DNA of 64,000 bases from Liolophura sinensis (GCF_032854445.1 NC_088304.1:20187850-20251849), one strand, 5' to 3'; counted from the stretch's first letter, positions 11,889 through 24,330 are shown. Program-made: numbers and translations. Notes: a model not told the origin generated them from the sequence alone.

Positions 11889-12797
11889 AGCATGGAGATA
11901 AAGTTACATAACAAAAACGAGATACCATTGGTACTTATAGTTCTGAGGAAGTTGGAGTGGACTGACAGCCTGTACAAACTGGAGAAAAATGTATAAAAAT
12001 TCTTCTGTCGAGCAGATTCTAAGTGATTACACCTGCTTTCTCAGACGCATCGTTTTCTTATTCCTAATTACAGTAATTTGGATTTTATGAATTTGTTGAT
12101 TATCCTATCTTTTGATAAAATATCATCCTCCCGTGGTAAACCTACCAAATGTATGGGATTCAAACACTTTCCTCAGGGCAAATATTGCGACTGCTGATAT
12201 TCATAGCAAAAGGGACACTAAACAATGGAGCTGGAATTTGCAATTTGCAGCTACTCCCGTGAACAAAAACAGCGTGCCCATTCATGGCAATAAGACACTC
12301 TGTAAGTTATCACTTCATCCATGGTGGTGAGTTTAATGGTTTAAGCGAACTGGACCTTTTGATAGTTTTTTATGGAACTGTCCAGCCAGTGATTTACAGG
12401 CATTTAAGCCTTAGGCCTACTAGTGGGAGATAACGGAAGCAAACTGACATGATCTAACAAATATAAAAGGCGAAAAAACTCACCTCATACATGTTATGCA
12501 CGATCCTTGGGTTTATTTGTTATCCCAATAAAGGGATAACTGACAATTTCAAAATTGAATCAGTCCCTCGGCGTATCAGAAAACAGTTAAAGCAATACAT
12601 CTTGCTTTAAGCTCCTTGCCTCGATATAAGATTTTAACCCTTTTTCATTTACTGTGCTAAAATGGACAACAATAAAAGACGATAAAAAAATTCCGAACTA
12701 AAAATAACTTTCTGTTTCTGTCTGGAGATCACATTGTGCTTATTACTGGAATGGTGTACTGTCCACTGTAAGGAATAATTTGCCTTACTACGAATAT
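11889..12797. other. Non-genic stretch, nothing recognised
   Basis: No open frame above about 75 codons and no repeat that I can match elsewhere in the window. Confidence 0.45.
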
Positions 12798-13385
12798 AAT
12801 TTAAGACGTACAACATAGAGAGTAAAACCAGGGCAACGACGACAATGTGGTAACTGACAAGGTCACACCTAGTCGGCGAAATACACCCTCTGATCAATCG
12901 GCCTGTTTAGTTGATCTCAGTTAAGGTTCTAATCCGAACCGTTCATGTAAATCCTTACACAGGTTTTTTTTTTTCTGATTGGCGTTTACACCGTACTCAA
13001 GAAAATTTCACTTATACGACGGCGGCCAGCATTATGGTGGGTGGAAACTGGGCAGAACCTGGGGGGGGGAAACCCACGACCATACGCAGGCTGCTGACAG
13101 ACCTTCCCACTTACGGCCGGAGAGGAAGCCAGCATGAGCTGGTCTTGAACTCACAGCGACACCATTGGTAAGAGGCTTCTAGGTCATTACGCTGCGCTAG
13201 CGTGCTAACCAACTGAGGCATGGCGACCCCCAGTAGAAAAGTACACCCACCCTCACTAGCACCATGGTTTAAGCAGAATTAGGTGATAAAAAGATGCGGT
13301 GATGTTGATTGCCATCGTTAAGACGTCAATGGTCTAGGATTATTCAAAATGCTGTCTTGTCATCGCATTTAACGTACAGTAACGT
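12798..13385 (+). repeat. Dispersed repeat B, copy 2, split by a SINE
   Basis: The left part (12798-12964: CATAGAGAGTAAAACCAGGG, TCACACCTAG, GTTCATGTAAAT) and right part (13235-13385: TAGCACCATGGTTTAAGCAG, GTGATGTTGATT, TGTCATCGCATTTAACGTAC) together make one nearly full-length copy. A full SINE at 12965-13231 sits between them. Confidence 0.75.
12965..13231 (-). mobile_element. Full-length tRNA-headed SINE nested in repeat B
   Basis: Complete from a T-rich tail remnant to the tRNA-like head (on the minus strand CCTCAGTTGGTTAGCACGCT for the A-box region and GAGTTCAAGACC for the B box). The insertion is younger than repeat B, which it interrupts. Confidence 0.88.
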
Positions 13386-14668
13386 TAGAGGGAGCAGGCC
13401 CTTTGTAAGTTATCCCATATTTTGAGCGCTGTGAACGATTTTACGGAAGAGGGGAAACAACTCCTGCAGGCATCTAGAGCCAATTTCCACCCACTTTTCC
13501 ACCCCTTGGAACTTTATTGCGTAAGTCTGAACGATTCTGTCGTCATAGCTCCCTGGGGAGAGAAACCACTGTCCATTTGATCTCTAGCGATGAAAATAAT
13601 AACAAATATAAAGTAATTGATTTGAGAGAGTTCGGTTTTGAAGGCTGTGCGTTTATATTTTTCTTTTGTCTTTGTCAATGATTTCTAATTAAGAAAGGCT
13701 GTGTTAGAAAGGGTGATCTGCTGTCTTCAGGATCTTTACTATAATTTTTCGGTTGTTCTCCTACTGCCATCTGGGGGATTAGAAAACTTGATTAGGTTTA
13801 CTGGAATTCTATCCCGAGATCAATACGACGATAGATAACGGCTTATTTTCGTCCCCCGAGGGAGCCTCGCTCTGTTCAAACCTGATCAAACGTATCGTGG
13901 TATCACACTCTCGAGAAAAAGTCCATAAAGCCGCATTTTATAACTTGTTGAATTATGCTACAAGCTTCCGATAATTAAATAACCCTCAATTCTCGTTACA
14001 GGTTATTACTCCCGCAGGATTAGGGGCCACTTTGAACCGGCTTCAAACGTTTGATAGTTTCGATTTAGCTGACATGGCTGGTAGGAATACAAGCACTTCT
14101 TTTATATTGTGTTCTTTTTTTTAACTCGTTGTCTTGTTGAAATATTGATCATTTATAGGCATAGGTTTGCATAGAAATACACTGTATACCGTAAAGAAGA
14201 ATTTTTCTGATTTCTCGTGAAACCTTCGTGGGGGCAGCACGCTATACAGTACTGTGTTGAAAATCCAGAGGGGTGAGAGTGAACACGAAAGGTTAAAAAT
14301 GTTTCTTAGCAACTGCTGGCTTCATGTAGGAATGCACCCGTCCACTAAAATACATGCAGAACTTACTCGTTCTTACTCTCCTTAGAACGCCAATCCTTAT
14401 ATTTGACCAGTTCATCTTATTTCCTCGTATTGTGAATCCAAGTTAAGTCCGTCCATATGCTCAATCACTTGCAATTTGAATCTCACGATACTGCATATGA
14501 TTGGTTGGTTCCGAAGAGAACATTTAGCACAGTTCATCCAAAGGAATGCACACTCTATTCGTGTCAGTTTCATTAATATCGCTCGTTTTACATCATTCAA
14601 TGAATTTGTGCCCTATACTATCAGAACGAAGTGTATCTGTTTAGGTTTATGGGCTCAAGTTCATATTG
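13386..14668. other. Non-genic stretch, nothing recognised
   Basis: Only short frames. No match to the dispersed families and no RNA gene seen. Confidence 0.45.
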
Positions 14669-14917
14669 GGCCTTGTGGCCAAAGTGATTAACGCGCCAGC
14701 GGGGCGCAATTTCCAAACAGCCTCTCTCCAGTGCGGTTGCTGTGAGTTCGGCTCATGCTGATTTCCTCTCCGACCATACGTGGGAAGGTCTGTCAGAAAC
14801 CTGTAAATGGTTGTGGGATACTCCTCCGGGATTCTTCCCACTAACGCTGGCCACTGTGGTATAAGTGAAATATTACCGAGTGCTGCGCATAACACCAATG
14901 AAATAAATAAATAAATC
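14669..14917 (+). mobile_element. tRNA-headed SINE, plus orientation
   Basis: Head (GTGGCCAAAGTGATTAACGC ... GTTGCTGTGAGTTCGGCTC), central domain with GTGGGAAGGTCTGTCAGAAA, GTATAAGTGAAATATT core and (AATA)n tail ending near 14917. About 80-85% like the best copies by eye. Confidence 0.85.
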
Positions 14918-16139
14918 GATCAAGTTTCGACCACCAAAAATGTGCACAAAGTCTAAAAGTGCTAAACAATACAACAAAGCAGGCATAGTGAAACGTCCAT
15001 TTGCCCTTAAGCTAGTGCGTCCAGCAGAATACCCAACTTCGCATAGTAACTTTATCAGTCAATCAACACATCAACCATTCAGTCAATCCGGTTTTCGTCT
15101 TAGTCAAAAATCAATCAAATGTGCACAAAAGACAAATCCGTGCCGTCACATAAAGTGCATGCATACACGAAATGCCAGGAAGCGTGGGAATTTCCAAGCG
15201 AAGAATATATCCCCAAAACTTCTCTTCACAGCATTAACTGTCAATATGTGTTGTATCAAAACTATGCTGTATATATACAGGTTGTGATAGCTGTGTTTTA
15301 TTTATTGATTTACAAGTATTTACTCATTGTGATAACTCTGATCATCAAAACGTGTACGTCTTTGGCAGACTTCCAAATCTGTCATTGTCTGAGTTGCGCT
15401 ATACGACTGCATCCATGCCTATCGTCTTGCCGGCACCTGACCGAGCTCAATGTGTCGCAAACCGACACTTCCGAAATGGAAAACAGAGTTAACCACAGGG
15501 AGATGCGACTCCACTAATGACGTTATTAAATTGATTCCCCGCATTTATTCTGCTTGTTTTATATAAGACCTGACACGTTGAGTGCCTTTCACACCTCCAC
15601 GACTGGAGCTAAGATCTCGTGGGATTTCCCTCTACTAGAATTCCATCCGCAGCAATTCCGCAGGCGGTCGCTGGGGGATTGAGCAAAACTTACTCGGGTG
15701 GCGATCTGGGCGTGAAATGATATCCTCTGAGATTTACGCGAAAGCTCCGCGACGTGGTTCTGCTTTGGCTCGCGGAGGGAATAAAGTGAAGGAGTGATGA
15801 GGACAGCACCTACTTTATCACCGCCCAGGGATCCGGTCATCAAAAGTATCAGACATCAGTTCGCCGCTATCAGACTCCTAGTTGTAAAAGTCCAGCCAAT
15901 TTTGCACCGGTCACGAACCCAGTGTATTCTCTGCAAAATGTTATTTATTAATGGCACAACGAGGAAAAGGCTTCAGGAAAACAGAGAAGTAGTGCAACTG
16001 ATCTTGTGCAACTGATCCTGGGCATGTGGATATTGGCCTTGGCGAGATGGACTATTCGAGTAAAACAACACAAGATCTGTCTTAACGGTGCGTTCACACT
16101 GTGCAATGTGTGGAATTTTACAATTCGTTTGATGAAGCT
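14918..16139. other. Non-genic stretch with unassigned open frames
   Basis: Overlapping frames of 115-132 codons at 14940-15517 have no recognisable domain and no good splice context. Nothing else is identified. Confidence 0.4.
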
Positions 16140-16530
16140 TTTTGTCCTATCTACACTTGACTCATCGGCTTTGACGAGTCTACAGGGGATATCACACCAT
16201 GTGAAGGCTTCTCTAGACGGACTCGGTGTCACTCGATGTCTAGTTTAAAGTGACCTATAAGCACCACGCTATAGAGCTCGGGTTTAGTATGTGCAATATG
16301 TTGGAATTAGTCTAGAGCGTATTTAGCAAATTCCTCTAGTCTCCGTCTCCGAGGACAAAGGCCAGGCAGTTTGTTGGGGATTGGAATGAGAATCAGGCTT
16401 TCCTCAGTTCATCTATAAGTGTACTATCCGTCTGAATACCCTTAGGAAAGTGGCACAATGTACCGGCGCCGGCAAAGCTTGTCAACTAAATCGATTGTTC
16501 CTACATCAGAACCTAGAACATCGTCACAAG
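16140..16530. repeat. Dispersed block C, copy 1
   Basis: Contains ATCACACCATGTGAAGGC, GACGG-CTC, GTATGTGCAATATGTTGGA, CAGTTCATCTATAAGTGTAC, GTGGCACAATGTACCGG and GAACCTAGAACATCGTC. The same order recurs at 23960-24330 and in part at 26630-27310. Non-coding. Confidence 0.55.
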
Positions 16531-17428
16531 TATTATGACATGGGCATCTGGCAAGCGATATAAATGTCCATTCCAACGACTGCAGTTACGACGTACATTA
16601 AGTTCCATTTTTATTTTTCAATTTATGACTTATAATATAAAAATAAACAAACCGGTCACAAAACGCACTACTAGCTGCCGGTAACATTCTTATATTATAG
16701 ACAAATATTTTATTTTTAGGAAGCAAAAACCTGGTACGGTAAGGCGGGGAATCGGCCCCAGAAAAGTACTATAGGCAAGTGCAAATTTCAAAACCCCAGA
16801 CCGATTGTGTAAATATCAGAAGTATAGAACTTTATCGGATCACCCATGAAAGTTATATGACCATAAAAGAGATGGTTGCTTAGTAATAACCCACCGAAAA
16901 TGCACTCTCGATCAAAAACGCCACTTTTTCGCTCAAACAAGACACTGTCTTTAATTTACAGTATGAATATCAACGTGAACCAGAAAGTATCTTTACTGAA
17001 GCTTTCGTGTGTGTATTTGTACGTGGTCACTAGGTTTCGTGTTGGTTAACGTTTGTCTTCATATATAAAAACAAACTTTATAAAGGGATTTTGTTATATT
17101 TTGACAAGTTTGAAATCCATATTTGTATTTAATCTGTCAGGCATTCTTAATAGTACAGTGGACTAACGCAGTCACTATGGAAGATGGGTTGTATCTCTAG
17201 GAACAGTTCGAGTCTCTGTGTTTCTTTGGCAACATATTTTTGTGTGAGTAATGATATAGACTGTTTTGCGTTAAATACGTGTCATTATGCATTAGAATGG
17301 ATATTTGTTAAACGACGGTAATACGTTACGTGTAGTAAAAATAGTCACAGATGAATCCTGGTTGAGTGCACATGTGGTTCTCTAGCTATATACCATTAAT
17401 ATCAACATGTTTAGCGACGCGCAACTAT
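16531..17428. other. Non-genic stretch, nothing recognised
   Basis: AT-rich. No frame above 60 codons of interest and no repeat matched. Confidence 0.45.
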
Positions 17429-17529
17429 ATTTGATTGGTGTTTTACGCCGTACTCAAGAATATTTCACTTATACGTTGGTGGCCGGCATTATGTTGGATG
17501 GAAACCGGAGACGGCTTTACGGGTTGCGG
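17429..17529 (-). mobile_element. 5'-truncated SINE fragment
   Basis: Tail-proximal 100 bp only: TTTGATTGGTGTTTTACGCC, the ACTCAAGAATATTTCACTTA core and part of the central domain. No clear duplication flanks it. Confidence 0.75.
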
Positions 17530-17600
17530 TTCTTTCCTTGAACGGATTATGAAATAGGCCTTTTTATAATACCTTGACTATTATCGAGAGATATCCTGTG

Positions 17601-17747
17601 GGATACAAACAATTTATTTATTTATTTATTTATTTGATTGGTGTTTTACGCCGTACTCAAGAATATTTCACTTATACGACGGCGGCCAGCATTATGGTGG
17701 GTGGAAACTGGGCAGAGCCCGGGGGAAACCCCCCAGGATACAAACAA
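17601..17747 (-). mobile_element. 5'-truncated SINE with perfect 12-bp duplication
   Basis: The element body lies at 17613-17735. The direct repeats GGATACAAACAA at 17601-17612 and 17736-17747 are identical. The copy stops inside the central domain (GAGCCCGGGGGAAACC) and has no head. It lies only 80 bp from another truncated copy of the same family and orientation. Confidence 0.92.
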
Positions 17748-18144
17748 AGCTCCATCATATTTAATTCAGATCACAATAACCATAATTTAATCTGGTTTAA
17801 TTATCATTATCGAAGTTGAACGTGGATAACCGTGTCACGGGGCAATGCGTTATACACCCCTTACACTCACTGTAAAAAAAGAATGAGGGGTTTTTAGCTG
17901 TTTAATGCATACCGATTACTATCTAGAAATTAACAAAGCTAAGCTGATACCAGATGACGTTTATGCGTTACTTTTGTCATATGAACTAATTAGGAGACAT
18001 GAAACGTACTTCGTTAATTAATCATAGAGATAATCAACCGTATGGTAAATAATTCTCATGGTAAGGTCTTTATATGCAGTTAATTATTATAGTCACCCTC
18101 CCACTCCCGATACATTTGCTACACATTTTTTGTGTATTTCTAAA
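17748..18144. other. Non-genic stretch, nothing recognised
   Basis: AT-rich, with no open frame or repeat of note. Confidence 0.45.
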
Positions 18145-18215
18145 TGATTGATTGAATGAATAATTAGGGCTTAACACCACACTGGCACTATTCCGCCACA
18201 TCGGAGCGAAGATCA
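18145..18215. repeat. Dispersed repeat V, copy 2
   Basis: GATTGAATGAATAATTAGGG followed by TTAACACCACACTGGCACTA, matching 7105-7205. Confidence 0.45.
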
Positions 18216-18504
18216 TTCCAAGCACGGAACTAATTCCTCACGGACTCCTTGGGTCCGTCAGTATTATCTTTAAACTCGGATTCACAGAGCGCGACTTGTA
18301 TAAACAGTTGACAAATGTCGATGTCATAAGATGCTTCACATTTATGTAAATCAACAAGACTTACCAATACTAACGTTTGTAGTATTTTTATTTGACTATA
18401 TCATGGAATTTGACGAAGAGATTCAACAAATCGAATGTAACCTTGCAAAAGCCGCGCTGTACTCATTTCTATGCAGTTGACTAATGGGCGATGGGATGGC
18501 TGTA

Positions 18505-18730
18505 CCACAGAGAGTAAGACTAAAGCAGCGACAACGGTGTGATAGTTGGCATATATGGTCACCCGCAACAGGTGAAATACGGCATCTTGTCAATTTGCCT
18601 CGGTTAGGGTTTTAATTCAACTGTTCATACATATGCTGAAGATCTTTTAAACATAAACCCCCTCTGCACCGTGGTTTGAGCAGAATTAGTTAAATAAAAC
18701 TGCAGTGATGTTAGCTGCAATTTATTTGAT
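18505..18730 (+). repeat. Dispersed repeat B, copy 3
   Basis: Nearly complete: CAGAGAGTAAGACTAAAGCA, GGTGTGATAGTTGGCA, GGTGAAATACGGC, GGTTTTAATTCAACTGTTCA, GCACCGTGGTTTGAGCAGAA and GCAGTGATGTTAGCTGC in the family order. Confidence 0.75.
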
Positions 18731-18837
18731 GTTGGAGTTCGATTTTGTTGGTGAGATCGTTATTTTGTGAAATTATTTTGTACGTAAGATAGTGCTGATG
18801 TCTAGTGCTAGACGTTTGAGGCAGAAGGCTATAACAA

Positions 18838-18970
18838 TAGACAGAAGCTTTAAAGCTCGCCCCTGTGGACGTCTGGAGTTAGAGTCGGTTCAACCCCAGA
18901 CTCATTAGCAGTCGTAAATCGACTATTTCTCCAAGTCTGCCGGTAACCGTACCCGCCAATCTGTATTTAT
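18838..18970. repeat. Dispersed block D, copy 1
   Basis: GACGTCTGGAGTTAGAGT, CCCCAGACTCATTAGC, GTCGTAAATCGACTATTTCT and GGTAACCGTACCCGCCAAT are shared in order with 24968-25085 (about 75-80% by eye). No coding frame is preserved between the two. Confidence 0.6.
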
Positions 18971-19455
18971 CGTATTTTGCCAGAGCACTTGGCCCGAATA
19001 AGTGATGACTTATGCTTGTCTCTGGACACGGGAAGCTGACCGGACTCTGCAAGATTTCACCTTCGGGATCCTGCATGCTGGTGGGAAGGGATTAGAACCA
19101 TAGGTCATTCACTTCAAGGCCTGTGTGTCTGCAAGGCACCCTTATGATCAATCCGTATCATGGGGACACTTCTGTTCTAAGCAGTGGTCATTTACAGCGC
19201 CGGTTCGTTATAAAACGGGTACCGTTTCTAGATATCGAAACAGACGACATGTTTGGTAAGACAGTTTACTTAAAATGGGCACACTCATAAAGTAGGCACA
19301 GCCAAAGTCGCAGGCTAAAACGAAGCACAAATGCGAGGGAAAGGAAAATCTGTAGCCGGTTTTTGCTCTGAGGCAAGTTTTTATTTGATTCAGAATGATT
19401 TCTTTCTCACACCTACATGTATCTACACTGTGATAAAGTCATCATTTTTTGGCGT
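18971..19455. other. Non-genic stretch, nothing recognised
   Basis: Short frames only, with no match to other parts of the window. Confidence 0.4.
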
Positions 19456-19630
19456 AAATTTTCCCCCAAAAAATCATGAAATAAACGTGCTCGGATATTC
19501 AAGGTTTGTTTTGGCTTGCCTTTGTTAATCTCCATGGGTCCTGATGCCTGTCTTATATTTTAAACACCAATCAAATAATTATCATTAAAGGGCTATAGGA
19601 CAGTGTAATCATTTGTTCTGTTCATGTACT
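19456..19630. repeat. Local direct duplication, left copy
   Basis: TGAAATAAACGTGCTCGGAT, ATTCAAGGTTTGTT and a 57-bp run (CAATCAAATAATTATC ... TTGTTCTGTTCAT, one mismatch) recur at 20000-20117. The right copy lacks about 45 bp from the middle. Confidence 0.85.
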
Positions 19631-19999
19631 CATTACGGAAAAAGGTGAAAATGATATTTTAACATTGCTACGTCACCAGTGATTAAGCTGGACTCTGAAT
19701 TGTCTTGAAATAATCATTTTTAAGGCATCCCTGCAAGTGATTGAGCTTCAGCCTTAAAAACCTGGGCATAAACACAGCTGTTGGCCGTTTTAATACTCTA
19801 AGCAATTCCATCCACTGAAAGCACATTTGTATTCGACACAATCCATCTCATATGGGATTACGCTTAAACAAATCTCCCTTGGAGGCCTTAACAGCATTTA
19901 CTTACGGTTAAGTGAAATTTTAGTCTGTTTTGCTTGGCTTGCGAATAAACATGCGCAGACCTTATCACAAAATTCTATTAAACCTATATATCTATATTG

Positions 20000-20117
20000 T
20001 GACGAATTAAAAAAAAATCATTAAATAAACGCGCTTGGATGTTCAAGGTTTGTTATTCAATCAAATAATTATCATTAAAGGGCTATAGGACAGCGTAATC
20101 ATTTGTTCTGTTCATAT
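20000..20117. repeat. Local direct duplication, right copy
   Basis: Second copy of 19456-19630 with an internal deletion. It is followed by a short TTA/TTATT-rich tract (20116-20160). Confidence 0.85.
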
Positions 20118-20454
20118 TATTATTATTATTTCTTATTTTTTCATTATTTCTTATTAGTACTATTCACACCTCTCTGAGTATGATTCCTTCTCACATCATA
20201 ATGGTTTATTGAATAGTTTATTTATCTGTTTCTTTTTGTTCAATCCTGTTCTTTAAGAACTTTTCAATCATTCGATGGCGCCCAGTTTTTTTTGGGTGTC
20301 CAATTCTTTCCTAACTCCCCATGTGTCATATTTGTTGGGGGGACTTCATGCAAGACCACACACGAAAGGTTCATATTGCATACTGCAAATCAGGCCACAA
20401 GCGGGAAAATTCAGAAAATCTATAATGTTTCATACCCGAGGGTGGGACTGTGTA

Positions 20455-20550
20455 GTATAAATTAAAGACGTAGAGCACAGAGAGTCAAACCAGCGACGAT
20501 AGTGTGGCAAATTGTCCTTCGAAAGCGGTGAATGTCCCGTCTCTTAAGAA
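20455..20550 (+). repeat. Dispersed repeat B, copy 4 (fragment)
   Basis: Only the first third is present: TTAAAGACGTAGAGCACAGA, GTCAAACCAGCGACGATAG, TGTGGCAAATTGTC and a GGTGAAT tract. Confidence 0.55.
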
Positions 20551-21529
20551 TTTTGTGTTACAGCCTGTTCAATACTGCGCAGTGTAATCATCTTTAATGG
20601 AGACACGTCCCGGTCAATACGTACTCTACAGAATTTCTTTTTTCCAAAGCAATGGAACCACAACGTGGGAGGATAAGACGGTTGGAAAGGATAAAGTTGG
20701 CATTAACATCAGTACTTTATCACTGATTATGGTGCAGATTTATTTCTGTTCTAACAAGTTCTAGTGCTACAATTCTCATCCTTGTAATCTAGCATCAATC
20801 GTTAAGGTCTGACCAGGCAAAGCCTGGCCTCTACGTAAATTTGAGATAAACATCGTTGTTGGCCTATGTGATTCCATCGGTTGAAGACAATGTTTTCACA
20901 GCAAAATCCTCTCCAGTTTTGGGTTTACACTCTAGTAAATCTCCTCCGGAGACATTCGTAGCTTTAGCCTGCAGGGTAAGACGGATTTTCACCCTCTTTT
21001 CTTTGAATGGGCGTATCTAAACGTTAAAGTACAAAATTTGATCAAGTTTGTGTTAATTTTGTAGCTCATTTATGGTTGCAACTCATTTTAAGACCCAGTG
21101 TGTCTTTTTACTGTTGAAGGGATATATAGAAACTCGATGAACATGAGGTACAGTAGATGTGTGCTGCACACAGCAGATAGGAGACTGCGAAGAAATCATT
21201 ATTTTTTTACACCGACTTAGTGTTATACCCATCTTTTAAATTGAGCACCTGCCGGCATGAAGATCCACCGCCTCTCTGTTGCCGTCAAACAAAAAGGCAG
21301 GCTTTTGACGTCAGCTTCTGCTCGATCGATTGTGATGACCATCATTTTCAGATTAGATAATTTGTATTGTTTGGTGCAAGTGAATTTCAACGTATGCCTT
21401 TGTATGCTTCAGGTTTGCTGGCATTGCATTAAATATGATGACGAAAGGCCCTGATAAATTTGTGCGGCTGTATTGTGACACAAGATACACTTTATAATAT
21501 CTAGGATGGAAAACTGTTACAAAAATGAA
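20551..21529. other. Non-genic stretch, nothing recognised
   Basis: Short frames, no domain signature and no repeat matched. Confidence 0.4.
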
Positions 21530-21900
21530 AAGCCGGTAAATCCTTTATGGTAAGAGTCCATTAAGGACGGATTGTACAGCTTACCCGCAGAAGAAAACAG
21601 ATTTTGACGGCATCAGTAGTTTTAATGAGGCATGTGTCAAGTATGGAACTTCTTACATGACAGTCGGGCTGGAACGTCGGATTATGTGGTACCCTCAAGC
21701 CGTGATATCAACAGAAAGCACGTGTGGACTTTGCATTTTAATTAGTTTTCCGTGTATGGTAAAGCCTTCGCACAAATTAGACACTGGGGTAAAAATTTTC
21801 TGAAATCAATGAAATGGTAAACAACCGCTGGAATTTTGGCGATCGCTGATGAGTCCCTTCTGCAATGACTGCCCCGTGTGGCTGTATCATCGTCTTGTAT
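21530..21900. repeat. Dispersed block E, copy 1
   Basis: GTCCATTAAGGACGGATT, GAAGAAAACAGATTTTG, AGTTTTAATGAGGC, ATCAACAGAAAGCACGTG and TTTTAATTAGTTTTCCGTGT recur in order at 27765-28130 and, in part, at 25220-25600. Confidence 0.6.
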
Positions 21901-22054
21901 AGAATTCTAAGAGTAGCAAGATAGGTATTAATTACTATTACGCAGCAGAACAGAAATATCGCGGGTAAAGGTAAACAAAGTCGTACACATTGAGACAAAC
22001 GAAAGTGTAGCAATGTTATCAGTTTTAATCATTCAGGCTCGAGTTATTTCTGTC

Positions 22055-22205
22055 TATAGGTCGAAACAGACATTCGAATACCAGACGTCAATCCAGGTCT
22101 ATAATCACGGGGTCTATTCCCAAAACGACGTATAACTCAAACCACCAAAGAACTAAGAAAGTATATAAACTACAAGAATAGGACGGAATCATCCAAAGAG
22201 AAGTA
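22055..22205. repeat. Dispersed repeat F, copy 2
   Basis: GTCGAAACAGACATTCGAAT, CCCAAAACGACGTATAACTC and CCACCAAAGAACTAAGAAAG match 7735-7905. The copies continue to resemble each other up to GGACGGAATC. Confidence 0.6.
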
Positions 22206-23799
22206 GTCAACATTTTTCAACAACGAACGCAGCTGTTTCCCACCGAACCCTTTTCCGTGTTTTAACCATGTCACCGTTAGGTTCCAGTGACGCCGCGATA
22301 TCGTGTTTCCAGATGCTCTAGCATGGTGCATACCATGGTGTCCTAAGAATTCATGATTAAATGTTGGTTAATACAGTTCCTAAGCAAGACACAAAGAATT
22401 GTGGCCATTCAGCTCCCGTTATACCCCTTTTCAAAAATAACTGAATTTATTTCATTTGTTGTCATTTCTTTGAAATTAGAACGAAATTTAGAAGAAATCA
22501 AGCGGGCATTGGTAAGTTGTTGTTGCATAATGAAATCTAAGCATGGTTTTCAGAAATTACTATTCATGACCTAAATTCCAATGTATAATGAATTTTGTGG
22601 TTCAAATGTCTTGCTCTTAAGAAATTGTTGAAAAAATACCTGATGCAATCACTTTTAAAAATGTTACGGCCAAAGTCAGCATGATGGCATGACGTTTTTT
22701 TTTTATTATGAATGAGATATATGCATTTATAAATTTTAAAATAAAGAAAGGTTTGTAGACAAATCGAGGACAGCAGTTATACTAGATGGAGAACATTTGC
22801 GCAAAGTTGGACGCTGCTTGGACATAAAAGAAGCCAAAAAGTACTTTTGTATATCGGGATGTTAACCGTCGCATTCGGGGTTATAGCAGAAATAGAGAAA
22901 AAAAAAAACAAAAAAAAAAAAACAAAACACAAAACAACAACATATTTTTGAGCTGTTTGATGATGGAGCTCCTAAAGCTAGTATATTCGCTGGGAACGTT
23001 ATAGAAGAAGGAATAAAATCAAAACCGGGTTTACACCGTACCCTACAATTTTCACTTATCTAAAGCCCGCACATCCCATAGAAAAAGTTTACACCTGACC
23101 AGGCACTTGCAGACGAGGCAGAGTCAGCGAGAGCTAAGTCCTCTTGTACTCAGCTCTAAGATATGTTTCTTTCTTCCCAGTTTAGCTTCCAGAGTTACAG
23201 CTGTGTACTTTCCCACTCACTGGGGAACTTGGTTTTTTGAAGTGTGTTGTTCTCAACATGACAAAGTTGAAAACTACAAGAAACACGCTTCCTTGAATCC
23301 TACAGCAATTCTAATTTTATATCACCTTCATATCATAAGGTGATGATAAACACACATGTACCGTATGGAAAGGCCGCTATATCGTTTCTAACCGCCATGT
23401 TCGATACGAGTCGGCCGCACACGGCTACGTCCGGAAAAAGAAACTCGCGGAACGTTTGGATTGAAACCAAGGAGATTACACCATTAGACAGGCGACTGAC
23501 AATTTACTGGTGAGTAATTTTATGGTTTCATAAATTATTTTAAAAACGAACAGAAGAAACAATAAGCGACTGATGTAGAAGAATTTTCGGAAGAGCAGCC
23601 GGATCTTCAAAGTAGACAGATTGTTCGAAAAATGCGGTTTGGGAAGCTAGGGTGCTGTCTGAATGGATGCGTCAGTTATATTTTTGTGTTCATCGCCGTG
23701 TCGATCTTCATTTTCTTCGCATGGTGAAGTGGTAGGAATTCAGAATTACTTTACGATGACGGGAAACTTGTTTTCGTCGCGTACAGACGCTCTTTGACG
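22206..23799. other. Non-genic stretch
   Basis: Holds a long A-rich tract (about 22897-22930) and, at 23025-23070, a very decayed piece resembling the SINE core (TTTACACCGTACCC ... TTTTCACTTAT). No convincing coding exon. Confidence 0.4.
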
Positions 23800-23925
23800 C
23801 TCAGAGGAGAGCATAGGCGACAGTATCGAGTTTCATGCAGGTTGATGAATTCTACGATTTAGAGCTGTTAATGCGGAAGTTAAGGTGTGAACATGGTGAA
23901 CCAATCTCAGGGCTATCATGATCTG
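23800..23925. repeat. Diverged relative of the fold-back arm
   Basis: GGCGACAGTATCGAGTTTCA, GCAGGTTGATGAATTCTA, GCGGAAGTTAAGGTGTGAAC and ATGGTGAACCAATCTCAG follow the order of the fold-back arm at 25780-25895 (about 70% by eye). It is immediately upstream of block C copy 2. Confidence 0.5.
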
Positions 23926-23959
23926 GTGAAGTAGAGTTGTAGAATGCGTTCCCTTGGTG

Positions 23960-24330
23960 TGTGCAGAAGGACTGCATCATGTTTGCGGTGGACCCTTCAA
24001 ACTGGACGAATCAATATCGCATCACGTGAAGACGGCTTTAGACGGTGAAGCCACTCAGTGCTTTGTGTAAAGGGACATAACAGCATCAGGCCATTAAGCT
24101 CTGTAGGTGTCGTTTTGGTACGTACAATATGTCGGATCCCGCCTTCTCATTCCGAACACAAGCCTGGTAGTTTGAGGATTAGAAAGTGAATGAAGCTCGC
24201 CTCTACCGTCTATATTTATACTATCTGTCTGAGTCCCTGGGGAAACTGGCACAATTCATCGTCACCTGCAAAGATTTTTTTCCACCAAAACCGATTTTCT
24301 GCGTGTCAAAGCCTAGAACATGTATCTCGA
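23960..24330. repeat. Dispersed block C, copy 2
   Basis: ATCGCATCACGTGAAGACGG, TACGTACAATATGTCGGA, ATACTATCTGTCTGAGTCCC, AAACTGGCACAATTCATCGT and GCCTAGAACATG parallel 16140-16530. Confidence 0.55.
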
